A DNA stretch of 19,435 nucleotides, taken from the NCBI GenBank assembly GCA_004556545.1, contig SFGO01000073.1, positions 1 through 19,435 of the forward strand, in the 5' to 3' direction. The DNA comes from Clostridiales bacterium (GTDB lineage Bacteria > Bacillota > Clostridia > Christensenellales > Aristaeellaceae). Of the stretch, positions 1 to 6,602 are shown piece after piece (position 1 is the first letter of the stretch; each line of letters begins with the position of its first letter). The notes beneath the pieces are model-generated. The model saw only the letters and a list, made by a program, of their open reading frames with translations, did not search any database and was not told the origin of the DNA. The position numbers and the translations under genes were made by a program.

Positions 1-108
1 CGCGCATCCAGTGGATGCAGCTGCCGAAGGCAGCTAGCGACTGACAGCCGTCAACCGAAACGAGGATTTGGCACGGCAGTGCCAAAGACGACGATTGAGA
101 TTGCGGAA
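1..108. repeat. Cluster of three short stem-loops at window edge
   Basis: No gene is supported here. Three compact palindromes follow one another: 4-10 with 12-18, 19-25 with 29-35 (loop GAA) and 67-74 with 79-86 (loop GGCA, 8-bp stem). The spacing between them is short and the sequence is not protein-like in any frame. It directly adjoins the 98-bp repeat at 109-206, so both may be parts of one larger dispersed repeat or structured RNA. The element may continue beyond base 1. I do not recognise a named RNA family. Confidence 0.5.
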
Positions 109-206
109 CAGAGCCCCTAACCCTTGTGCCGCAGCACTTTCCCCGCAAACCAGCGAAGCGCTGTTTGCGGGCGCGGGCGGCCAATTTTGGGTTTTTCGAC
201 AGACTG
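109..206 (+). repeat. 98-bp dispersed repeat, left copy
   Basis: This block matches the reverse complement of 19337-19434 with no gaps and about 10 differences in 98 positions. Its centre holds a stem-loop: CCCGCAAA pairs with TTTGCGGG, with an inner CAGCG/CGCTG stem and one bulged C. It ends in a GTTTTTCGACAGACTG motif shared by both copies. Reading frames through it are open in both copies but give no plausible protein, so predicted proteins starting here are probably artefacts. Confidence 0.75.
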
Positions 207-207
207 C

Positions 208-249
208 AATCCCCCTTTATGCAGTTATCATCCTGCATAAAGGGGGATT
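208..249. terminator. Perfect 17-bp stem-loop, probable terminator
   Basis: Bases 208-224 and 233-249 form a perfect 17-bp stem around an 8-base loop. On the plus strand the stem runs into TTTT, so the best terminator orientation is rightward. It also lies 35 bases past the stop of the minus-strand isomerase gene and may end that transcript, though the U-tract on that strand is poor. Confidence 0.7.
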
Positions 250-284
250 TTGTCGATGGTTCGTTTTTGCCGGTTTCGTTCCTT

Positions 285-1166
285 TTACTCCGCGTCCCAG
301 GGATTGGGCACGAAGTCGCCGCCGCGGCAGAATTTCAGGTACTTCAGGGCGTGAAGCTGGCTGGTCATTTCCCACTGGCCGGAGTACACCGGATCATGGT
401 AGCCTTCGATACACACGTCGCCCTCGTAGCCGTTCTCATGCAGAATGGAGAAAACATCCCGCCAGTTGGTATCGCCGAAACCGGGGGTGCGCTCGGGCGC
501 GAAGTCCTTCGCGGCATAGATGCCGCGGCGGCGCACCGCGTCCCAGTCCACGGAGGTATCCTTGCCGTGGAGATGCACGATCTTCTTGGCCCATACCCGC
601 AGCTGCGGGATGGGGTCGATGAGCTGAATCAGCTGATGGGCAGGCTCCCATTCCAGACCCAGCGCGTCGGAGGGCACCGCGTCGAACATCAGCTCCCAAG
701 CGTCGGGATTAAAGCCGATGTTGCAGGTGGGGTGCCGCCAATCACCGCTCATGGGGCAATTTTCGATGGCCAGCTTCACACCGCGATCCTCGGCGCGCTT
801 GGCCAGCTCGGAGAAAACCTCCTTGAAGCGGGGAATGGCCGCGTCCACCGGCTGGCCTTCCAGCGCGCCAGCGAAGGTCGCTACGGTTTTGGCCCCGAAA
901 AGATGGGCGTTGTCGATGGCGTATTCCAAATCGTGCAGTTGAGATTCATTTTGTAGCGCGTTGCAGTAATAGCCCACGGTAGATACATACGTGCCTGTGC
1001 CCTCCAGCATGGAAAGCACCTTGGGCGCCAGTTCCTTCAGATCAACGCCGCCGTAGGTCATGTGGAAGTTGATGGCAAAGCACTCGAAGCCCTTGTCCTT
1101 CATGCCGGGGAGCCACTGCTCCGCCTGCTGGCCGGGAATACAGGTGCCGATTTTGATCTGTTCCAT
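285..1166 (-). CDS. Sugar phosphate isomerase/epimerase (xylose isomerase-like TIM barrel)
   Basis: A 293-residue protein of the AP-endonuclease-2/xylose-isomerase-like TIM-barrel superfamily, which isomerises or epimerises sugars at a divalent metal site; it should be cytoplasmic. Candidate metal or acid-base residues sit at the ends of successive strands: Glu135 (LAIEN), Glu174 and His177 (WEPAH), His198 and His200 (VHLHGKD) and Glu254 (IEGYHDP). The length is normal for the family. The start is fixed by AAGGAG 7 bases upstream. It lies 58 bases downstream of the Gfo/Idh/MocA gene on the same strand and is probably co-transcribed. Such pairs act on inositols, keto-sugars or glycosides (known for IolE/IolG-like and 3-keto-glycoside enzymes); the substrate here is unknown. 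Confidence 0.88.
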   Translation of the reverse strand: MEQIKIGTCIPGQQAEQWLPGMKDKGFECFAINFHMTYGGVDLKELAPKVLSMLEGTGTYVSTVGYYCNALQNESQLHDLEYAIDNAHLFGAKTVATFAGALEGQPVDAAIPRFKEVFSELAKRAEDRGVKLAIENCPMSGDWRHPTCNIGFNPDAWELMFDAVPSDALGLEWEPAHQLIQLIDPIPQLRVWAKKIVHLHGKDTSVDWDAVRRRGIYAAKDFAPERTPGFGDTNWRDVFSILHENGYEGDVCIEGYHDPVYSGQWEMTSQLHALKYLKFCRGGDFVPNPWDAE

Positions 1167-1224
1167 AAGGGTTCTCCTTTTCTTCTATCCAGTCGTCAGG
1201 GAAAATGGGGAAATCAAAGAGAAG

Positions 1225-2343
1225 TCAGTCCAGCTTCATTTCGCCGTTTTCAAAATAGACGGGCCGGTTGGTCTCGGCGGAACGGTAGATGGCTTCCAGA
1301 ATCTGCGTGACCACATAAGCCTGCTCGGGCTTGGTGACGAGCGGCTTGGAATCGTCCAGCACATGAGCGATCCACGCCCGGGCCTCCAGCTCGGCCGGGT
1401 CGCCGCCGGTGGTGCCGTCGTAGAAAGCCACGCCGCCCGCCTTCAGGTCAGGCTCGGTGACGAAGGTCTTGGAGTATTTTTCGCCGTTGATGCGCAGGCC
1501 GCCGTCCTTGCCCAGCATATCCGCGCCGCCCTTGTCGCCGCACAGAATGGTCTTGGCCTCGTTCACGTCCAGCGTGTTCAGGGCCCAGCTGGCCTCCAGA
1601 TAGATGGTCGCGCCGTTCTTCATCTTAATGAAGCCGAAGGCGGAGTCCTCCACGGTGAATTTTTTGGGATCCCAAGGGCCCCAGGCGTTGGCGGAATTCT
1701 CATGATCCGCCAGCTTGCGGAAGGTGGAACCCGTCACCATGGCAGGCTCGTAGTTGTTCATTTCCCACAGGGTCAGATCCAGCGCATGGGTGCCGATATC
1801 GATCAGGGGACCGCCGCCCTGATTTTCCGCATCCAGGAACACGCCCCAGGTGGGTACGGCCCGGCGGCGAACGGCCTGGGCACGGGCGTAGTAAATGTCA
1901 CCCAGTTCGCCGTTCTCACAGACCTTTTTCAGATACATGCTGTCCTGACGGAAACGGCTCTGATAGCCGATGGTCAGCTTTTTGCCGGTGCGCTTGGCCG
2001 CGTCCAGCATCTTTTTGGCCTCGGCGGAATTGATGGCCATGGGCTTTTCGCACATGACGTGCTTGCCCGCTTCCAGTGCGTCCACCGTGATGAAAGAATG
2101 CTGCTTGTTGGGGGTCAGCACATGCACCACGTCGATGTCCTTCTCCTTCAGCAGCTCCTTATAGTCGGTATACACCCGGGCGTCCGGGGTGCCGTATTCT
2201 TTGGCGGCCTTTTCCGCCCGCTCCTTCACCACATCGCAGAAAGCGACCATTTCAACCGTATCGATCTTTTTCAGCGAGGGCATATGCTTGCCGTTGGCGA
2301 TGCCGCCGCAGCCGATGATGCCGATATGCAGTTTACGATCCAT
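1225..2343 (-). CDS. Gfo/Idh/MocA family NAD(P)-dependent oxidoreductase
   Basis: A 372-residue sugar or cyclitol dehydrogenase. The N-terminal Rossmann fold shows GIIGCGGIA at residues 8-16. The family's CEKP motif, with its cofactor/substrate-contacting lysine, is at 98-101. The C-terminal alpha/beta domain carries GGGPLIDIGTHALDL, where Asp182 and His186 match the family's substrate-site residues. I start at Met-Asp-Arg-Lys (2343) because GGAGGA lies 7 bases upstream; the open frame continues to 2538, but that extension covers the promoter and has no such site. It is first in a two-gene unit with the downstream isomerase. The likely role is oxidation of a sugar hydroxyl to a keto group; the exact substrate cannot be read from sequence. 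Confidence 0.9.
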   Translation of the reverse strand: MDRKLHIGIIGCGGIANGKHMPSLKKIDTVEMVAFCDVVKERAEKAAKEYGTPDARVYTDYKELLKEKDIDVVHVLTPNKQHSFITVDALEAGKHVMCEKPMAINSAEAKKMLDAAKRTGKKLTIGYQSRFRQDSMYLKKVCENGELGDIYYARAQAVRRRAVPTWGVFLDAENQGGGPLIDIGTHALDLTLWEMNNYEPAMVTGSTFRKLADHENSANAWGPWDPKKFTVEDSAFGFIKMKNGATIYLEASWALNTLDVNEAKTILCGDKGGADMLGKDGGLRINGEKYSKTFVTEPDLKAGGVAFYDGTTGGDPAELEARAWIAHVLDDSKPLVTKPEQAYVVTQILEAIYRSAETNRPVYFENGEMKLD

Positions 2344-2400
2344 AGGCGTATCCTCCATGTATGTATTGAAAATGGGAGTCCCGTTTATTGAGACGGTTTT

Positions 2401-2429
2401 ATTATATCCGTCCAAAATGACCGTGTAAA
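2401..2429 (-). promoter_or_regulatory. Promoter of the oxidoreductase-isomerase unit
   Basis: On the minus strand, TTTACA (2424-2429) is followed after 17 bases by a perfect TATAAT (2401-2406), about 57 bases before the oxidoreductase start. This is a strong sigma-70/SigA-type match. Confidence 0.75.
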
Positions 2430-2432
2430 TAA

Positions 2433-2459
2433 GCAAAATGTTGTATAAGTGTGCAAAAT
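2433..2459 (-). promoter_or_regulatory. Candidate activator site: two GCAAAAT repeats 20 bp apart
   Basis: GCAAAAT occurs at 2433-2439 and again at 2453-2459, a 20-bp period, just upstream of the -35 box of the sugar operon promoter. Tandem direct repeats two helical turns apart next to a -35 box resemble AraC-type activator sites. No regulator gene adjoins, so the assignment is inference. Confidence 0.3.
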
Positions 2460-2566
2460 CCGGCGGACACCGTGCTTTTTCGGTACTTTTGGCTGGTGGG
2501 ATGGTCCGCTTCTTTTCGGCCTGCGTGCTTTTTTTCAAAATTTTTTCGTTTTTTTGAAAATACCCC

Positions 2567-2595
2567 TTGCCAAATCGTAGAATGCTGTGTATAAT
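2567..2595 (+). promoter_or_regulatory. Promoter of tRNA-Thr
   Basis: TTGCCA (2567-2572), a 17-base spacer and a perfect TATAAT (2590-2595). Transcription would begin near 2602, at a 7-bp stem-loop (2601-2607 with 2614-2620) that forms the precursor leader directly before the mature 5' end. Confidence 0.8.
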
Positions 2596-2621
2596 AATAT
2601 CGTTGTCGCTTGAGACAACGT

Positions 2622-2697
<76 letters not shown>

Positions 2698-2698
2698 G

Positions 2699-2728
2699 AA
2701 AATCCTTCATTTTCGAAGGATTTTTCTT
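2699..2728 (+). terminator. Element-borne terminator downstream of tRNA-Thr
   Basis: A perfect 10-bp stem, 2699-2708 with 2715-2724, around a 6-base loop, followed by a T-rich tract, begins 2 bases after the tRNA. It lies inside the element, so the element carries its own terminator for the gene it occupies. The chromosomal terminator was displaced to 13546-13583. Confidence 0.8.
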
Positions 2729-2790
2729 TATTTACGCCCATTTTTTGCAGGTTTTGCCCTTTCATCCTGCAAAACGAAGACCTCATCTGC

Positions 2791-2880
2791 TTTTCCGTCA
2801 GAAATCCGTCAGTTGGGGATTCCCGCAATCCCTTGCGCCGCAAGGCTTTGCAGGCTGTTTTTCCGTCAGGAATCCGTCAG
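2791..2880. repeat. Direct repeats near attL, candidate integrase arm sites
   Basis: A 22-bp sequence at 2791-2812 (TTTTCCGTCAGAAATCCGTC, then AG) recurs at 2859-2880 with one difference, 68 bases apart start to start. Each copy contains two ATCCGTCAG-like units, four in all. Tyrosine integrases with an N-terminal arm-binding domain often bind such repeats beside the core site. The second copy overlaps the integrase stop codon. Confidence 0.45.
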
Positions 2881-3926
2881 CTGCCGTTGATTCCGTAGCA
2901 TTTTTCGATGGCTTTGGAAGCGTCGATTGCGCCGCTGCGGCCTTTGTCGTAGTATCGCAGCGTCATCTGCGGCGTGGCATGGCCCAGCATCTGCTGCACC
3001 AGCTTCAGGTCGTGGGTGGCGGCTGAAATATCCGTCGCTACCGTCGTTCGGAATCGGCGCGGGGTGATGGTCTCGCCAAAGCGCGTGTCCAGATTGACGC
3101 GCTTTCGAATGCCCCGAAGCTGCGTGTAGCTGACGGGCTTCGGGCCGCCGATCACAAATTCCTCCGGCTGTCCGGGCTCTGGTAAGTACGAAAGAATTTC
3201 CCTGGGAAATATCAGGCTGCGCACGCTGGCGGCGGTTTTGGTGTATGGCTTGAATTCCGGCTCGTTGCGCGTGGGATGGGTCACGGTGCTGCGGATGTTC
3301 ACAATGCATTTCTCCGCGTCGAAATCTCCCCAGCGAAGGCCCAGCACCTCCTCAGGCCGCAGCGGCAGACTGATGGAAATAGCCAGCCAGGCGCGGTCTG
3401 CGGGGCGTTTCACCTCGCTTAAGTGGGCGGCCAGATAGCGCATCTGCTCAACCGTGTATGGCTTCGTCGCTTCGGAAGCCGTGCCTTTGATTTTCAGCGA
3501 GGGCGATTCCAGCGGATTGCGAGTGATGATGCCGTCGTCCAGCGCCATTTTGAATACCTGGCTGAGAACGATTTTCACCTTGTTTTTCGTCTGCTGCCGG
3601 GTATCGTTCGGCATGCTGTTGAAAATCCTCTGAATGTCGGCGGGAACGATTTCCTCCAGCGTCCGATTACCAAGGATGGGATAGATGTGCCGTTCCAGCT
3701 GCCGCCGGTAGGTCAGCTCCGTCACCTTTGCCACATTGGGCCTGGAGAAAACCTCAAACCAGTTCTCGGCATAATCCCGAAATCTGTGCTTTGTTCCCGT
3801 GGGCTGACCCGCTCCGGCCAGCTGAAGCAGCTTGTCGGCGTATTCCTGCTCTGTGTCGGCGGTAATCCATACCTTTACGCCGTTCAGCGTCATTTCGCGC
3901 CTGATTTTCTTTTTGTTGGCAGACAT
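2877..3926 (-). CDS. Tyrosine-recombinase phage integrase
   Basis: A 349-residue site-specific recombinase that would integrate the element at tRNA-Thr. It has an N-terminal arm-binding-like region (about 8-40), a SAM-like core-binding domain (about 48-145) and a catalytic domain. Catalytic residues visible are Arg190 (LRPEEVLGLRWGD), the C-terminal box with Arg293 (TPRRFRTTVATDI), His316 (LGH) and the nucleophile Tyr325 in RYYDKG. The first histidine of the usual HxxR box is Arg290, a variant I associate with some Clostridia integrases. The start at 3926 follows a good GGGGAGAA site; the longer frame to 4040 runs through the promoter. It is separated from the lysis genes by a terminator and has its own promoter. 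It appears intact. Confidence 0.93.
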   Translation of the reverse strand: MSANKKKIRREMTLNGVKVWITADTEQEYADKLLQLAGAGQPTGTKHRFRDYAENWFEVFSRPNVAKVTELTYRRQLERHIYPILGNRTLEEIVPADIQRIFNSMPNDTRQQTKNKVKIVLSQVFKMALDDGIITRNPLESPSLKIKGTASEATKPYTVEQMRYLAAHLSEVKRPADRAWLAISISLPLRPEEVLGLRWGDFDAEKCIVNIRSTVTHPTRNEPEFKPYTKTAASVRSLIFPREILSYLPEPGQPEEFVIGGPKPVSYTQLRGIRKRVNLDTRFGETITPRRFRTTVATDISAATHDLKLVQQMLGHATPQMTLRYYDKGRSGAIDASKAIEKCYGINGS

Positions 3927-3951
3927 GTTCTTCTCCCCTTCTTCGAAAGGA

Positions 3952-3963
3952 GAGCGCGGTTTT
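3952..3963 (-). repeat. AAAACCGCGCTC motif upstream of integrase
   Basis: On the minus strand this 12-mer sits in the integrase leader, preceded by CTTGACAACG. The same 12-mer occurs twice on the plus strand near attR (13395-13406 and 13443-13454), the second also preceded by CTTGAC. It is a shared control or arm-binding motif candidate. Confidence 0.4.
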
Positions 3964-4010
3964 TCGTTGTCAAGTTTCGGGGACTGGAGGGCCGCTCCGA
4001 TCCTGTGTAA

Positions 4011-4040
4011 AGTATAGGCGAGAATTTTGTTCACTGTCAA
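4011..4040 (-). promoter_or_regulatory. Integrase promoter
   Basis: On the minus strand a perfect TTGACA (4035-4040), an 18-base spacer and TATACT (4011-4016), about 85 bases upstream of the integrase start. The integrase can therefore be expressed independently of the phage late genes. Confidence 0.75.
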
Positions 4041-4070
4041 CCTCCGAAAGTTCCTGTCAAAGCTGAAAAG

Positions 4071-4105
4071 AAAAAGCGCCCGCCGCGGGGACGAGCGCTT
4101 TTTTT
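4071..4105. terminator. Bidirectional terminator between holin and integrase
   Basis: AAAAAGCGC (4071-4079) pairs with GCGCTTTTT (4095-4103), with an inner GC-rich hairpin. T-runs flank both sides. It ends the leftward lysis transcript 8 bases past the holin stop codon. Confidence 0.7.
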
Positions 4106-4110
4106 CAGGC

Positions 4111-4326
4111 TTATTCCTTGCCTTCCCCGGCGCCCTTGTTGTACTGGGCCGTGCTGATGCCCAGCAGTACGCCCAGGAAGGTGTCCACGGCGGTGATGGT
4201 GCCCACTACCTCTTCGCCGTAGGGAAAGCTCCAGATGCCCGCCAGGGCGAAGTAGAGCGTGCCCAGCGCGGGCAGCAGATACAGTGCGATCCACTTGAGA
4301 ACGTCGTAAACCTTGTTGCTCAGCAT
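4111..4326 (-). CDS. Phage holin (Dp-1-type)
   Basis: A 71-residue membrane protein with two hydrophobic segments (about 10-31 and 40-60) joined by a short polar turn and a charged C-terminus (QYNKGAGEGKE). The sequence pattern, with a GTITAVDTFLGVLLGIST second helix, resembles the phage Dp-1 holin family. Its role would be to form pores in the membrane and release the endolysin. The start at 4326 is set by AAGGAGG 8 bases upstream, which overlaps the stop of the preceding gene and suggests coupled translation. It is last in the lysis unit, just before a terminator. It appears intact although the matching endolysin is broken. Confidence 0.82.
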   Translation of the reverse strand: MLSNKVYDVLKWIALYLLPALGTLYFALAGIWSFPYGEEVVGTITAVDTFLGVLLGISTAQYNKGAGEGKE

Positions 4327-4339
4327 TGCTGTTTCCTCC

Positions 4340-4663
4340 TTATTCTTCGTAGATGATTTCAAGGCCGTAAGCCTTGGCGGCCTCGTGCTCGATCCGGCAG
4401 CCGCGCGCCTGCTCCCAGCCTTTGCAGAAATATGCGGCGTGGCATAAGCTCATGTTTTCGAGTGATTTGGCCAAAAAGCATAACGGAATCTGTACAACCC
4501 CGCGTTCCTTCATCGCCTGTTCACTGTACCATTCGTCCGTGAACAGCGTGTTCACCGTCTCAAAGCCCTTCGCTTCCAGCGCCGCAATGGCGCGCTCCCG
4601 GGTTTCGATAATCTCCTGTTCGCTTCTGCCGGCCATCGGCTGGCTGAGCATTGCCTTTTTCAT
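4340..4663 (-). CDS. DUF4406-like protein (deoxyribosyltransferase-like fold)
   Basis: A 107-residue cytoplasmic protein. The LSQPMAGRSEQEI start, the central LENMSLCHAAYFCKGWEQ and the ending GCRIEHEAAKAYGLEIIYE are hallmarks of the DUF4406 family, which is common in Firmicutes phages and distantly resembles nucleoside 2-deoxyribosyltransferases. Its biochemical function is not established. It lies between the phosphoesterase and the holin, 16 bases after the former and 13 before the latter, so it is co-transcribed with lysis genes. An AGGAGCGG site lies about 9-10 bases upstream. No damage is visible. Confidence 0.78.
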   Translation of the reverse strand: MKKAMLSQPMAGRSEQEIIETRERAIAALEAKGFETVNTLFTDEWYSEQAMKERGVVQIPLCFLAKSLENMSLCHAAYFCKGWEQARGCRIEHEAAKAYGLEIIYEE

Positions 4664-4679
4664 ACTTTTTTTCCGCTCC

Positions 4680-5471
4680 TTACAAAGTCGCCTTCATTGC
4701 CTTGCCGTTCCCGCTCAGATGAATGACGGGGCTGTGCTTGGAGGCGGGCTTGAATTCGCCCGCCTGTCCGTAGCCGCCGTAGCTCACCGCCGCGGCGTCG
4801 TTCACAAACAGCTTGTCCACGGGCGTCGCCTTCCGGTTCTGAATGTCCACCCGGAAGAAGGCCTGCTTCAGGATCATCGGCATGTGGGAATGGCTGTGAA
4901 TATAACAGTCCGCGTCCACAATCCCGGCCATGTCCGCCAGACGGATGGCCTTCGCCCCTTCCTTTCGTCCGCCGCCGGTTCCGTGGGTGGCGTAGATGGT
5001 GTAAATATACGGCTACTTCTTCCGCCCGCCGGATCGTTCGCCCGGGGCCTTGTCTCCAAAGCGCAGAAAGCATAAAACGCCCTCCGGCGCGTAGCGGTGC
5101 TCGATTCCCAGCTCCCGGCAGATGAGGCGCATCATGTCCAGCCCGTCGGTTCGGTATACACGGTTTTCGTGGTTGCCCGTGTCTGCGGCGATAATCCGTT
5201 TCCGGATGGGAGAAAGCAGCTCCACCGCCATTTTGATCTGCTCCATGGGCGGCACGGTTTCGCTGTAGATGTCGGATACGCTGTTGCGCACCGCCGTGTT
5301 CAGCAGGTCGCCGTTGAGCACGCACAGCCCCCGTTCATCGTCCGCGATGCGCTGCACCCGGGCGTGAATCTCGTCCCAGTCCGCATTTGCATCGCCGATG
5401 TGCAGGTCGGATAGAATATAGATCCGCGCGTCCGGCCATTCGGCAGGGTAGTCCGCTGTCACACAATACAT
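4680..5471 (-). pseudogene. Calcineurin-like metallophosphoesterase with internal amber codon
   Basis: A 263-codon frame for a binuclear-metal phosphoesterase interrupted by TAG at 5013-5015 (codon 153), with no frame change. Before the stop lie SDLHIGD (Asp22, His24), NGD (Asp55) and GNHE (Asn100, His101). After it lie ATHG (His163) and IHSHSHMP (His192, 194, 196). The stopped 152-residue product lacks the C-terminal histidine ligands and should be inactive. Homologues sit in many phage lysis or late regions and could act on nucleic acid or nucleotides; the substrate is unknown. The start at 5471 is 7 bases after the preceding gene. Alternatives to decay are amber suppression or a sequencing error. 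Confidence 0.8.
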
Positions 5472-5478
5472 ACCCGCC

Positions 5479-5811
5479 TCAATTCCGGTCTACAAGCCAT
5501 TTGTTGATGTTGTCTGAAGCCGCCTTCATCTCGTCGCTGTTGCCATTGTGCAAGGCGTGGTTCAGCAAGGCCTGTACCCCATAGCAGATTTCTTTCTGGC
5601 CGTTTTTCATGTCCTGAAGCTGCTTAAAATCTTTCTCCAATCGAGTCTCGCATTTTTGTAGACGGTTTTGAAAATCTGCATCTGAATCATGGCCCGGTTT
5701 TCGCCATTCGCGAAATGTGCCTACCGTCCGGCCCACCAGATTCACAAATTCCATCACGGCCACCAGCACAAGCGCCGTAACAATCAGGTTGTTTCCGGTC
5801 AATGCCTCCAT
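5479..5811 (-). CDS. Small phage membrane protein with coiled-coil region
   Basis: A 110-residue protein with one N-terminal transmembrane segment (about 8-27), a basic stretch and a charged helical region (about 42-70) likely to coil, ending in LLNHALHNGNSDEMKAASDN. Such proteins are common in Firmicutes phage lysis cassettes and are often called holin-like or XhlA/BhlA-like, but I do not recognise a defined family. Its ATG shares a base with the stop of the endolysin 3' part (TGATG), so it was translationally coupled to the endolysin before the IS insertion separated that gene's halves. Expression now depends on readthrough from the IS side. Confidence 0.65.
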   Translation of the reverse strand: MEALTGNNLIVTALVLVAVMEFVNLVGRTVGTFREWRKPGHDSDADFQNRLQKCETRLEKDFKQLQDMKNGQKEICYGVQALLNHALHNGNSDEMKAASDNINKWLVDRN

Positions 5812-6117
5812 CAGCCAGCCCCCCCTTCGCTTCCCTCAAACAAAAGGAAAGCGCTCATGATGTAAGCCCGCCGGGCGTATCCGTCCGTGCAGATAGCCTG
5901 CACCAGCGCCCAGTCTTCTTTTCGCCGCTCCACCCGGACGCGGGCGTTGTTCGCCACCAGCCAGTAAATATCTTCCTGCTGGCTCGGGCTTTTGCGCAGC
6001 TTGACCGGCCTGCCGTTCGGCGTGCGCACCACGGCGTATTCCGGCTGCTTTTCCGCCGCGTCCCCGGCAGTCAGCCCCTCGGCCTTTTCGGAAATATCCG
6101 AAGTTTCTGAAGCCTTA
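5811..6117 (-). pseudogene. Endolysin 3' fragment: SH3b wall-binding domain
   Basis: This is the C-terminal third of the endolysin, cut off by the IS630 insertion. The frame is open from the IS edge to 5811. Roughly the last 65 residues form a bacterial SH3-type domain: YAVVRTPNGRPVKLRKSPS, then VANNARVRVERRKEDWALVQ and a closing GYARRAYIM. A serine/glutamate-rich linker (KASETSDISEKAEG) precedes it. A GTG at 6032 gives a 73-residue open frame but has no ribosome site, so independent translation is doubtful. Joined to 7129-7669 by removing the IS and one TA copy, it restores a 281-residue protein. Confidence 0.82.
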
Positions 6118-6185
6118 TAGCAGTCCGATCAAATAAAGTTACAACTTGACAAAAGGTGTAAGATAGAGTCAAAGAGGCGATTCAA

Positions 6186-6602
6186 ATGTTGCACAATGAA
6201 GCAAGAAAACTTCTGATTCAGGCATTGGAGAAAACACACAATGCAAGAGAAGTCGCTGAAAACTTCTCTGTCAATCGAGGCACGGTATATCGCCTGAAAA
6301 GACAGCTGGAAGAAACTGGCTCCATCGAAACTAGAACCTATCTTCGCGGACGTAAATCAGCTTTGAGCCAGGAAAATATCCGCAACATTGAACAGTTGCT
6401 GAAAGAGAAGCCCGACATCACGATTGCAGAAATCATAGATACACTTCAACTCAAAGCCTGTAATGAAACAGTTCGTAAAGCAGTGCTCAAACTTGGATAT
6501 CGCCGTAAAAAGAAGTCGCTTCATGCCAGCGAACAGGAGCGTCCCCGATGTGAAGGAAAAACGCAAAGCATGGAAAGAGAATATGTCCGGGTACGCCCCT
6601 GA
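6186..6602 (+). CDS. IS630 transposase, N-terminal frame (orfA)
   Basis: A 138-residue frame encoding the DNA-binding half of the transposase. A helix-turn-helix (about 19-45: NAREVAENFSVNRGTVYRLK) binds the element ends, and a second HTH-like segment (about 65-105) follows. The sequence is family-like up to SLHASEQERP (residue 120) and then becomes nonsense-like until TGA. The family sequence continues in the +1 frame from 6547, directly after a CCCC run at 6543-6546, so a +1 slip on CCC-C would yield a 308-residue full transposase. It may be a programmed shift or an inactivating one-base insertion. Confidence 0.82.
   Translation: MLHNEARKLLIQALEKTHNAREVAENFSVNRGTVYRLKRQLEETGSIETRTYLRGRKSALSQENIRNIEQLLKEKPDITIAEIIDTLQLKACNETVRKAVLKLGYRRKKKSLHASEQERPRCEGKTQSMEREYVRVRP

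Noticed and set aside
126..956. Plus-strand frames running from the left repeat through the isomerase gene
   Set aside because: They are antisense to a clear TIM-barrel enzyme and begin in the dispersed repeat, so they are likely repeat-derived artefacts.
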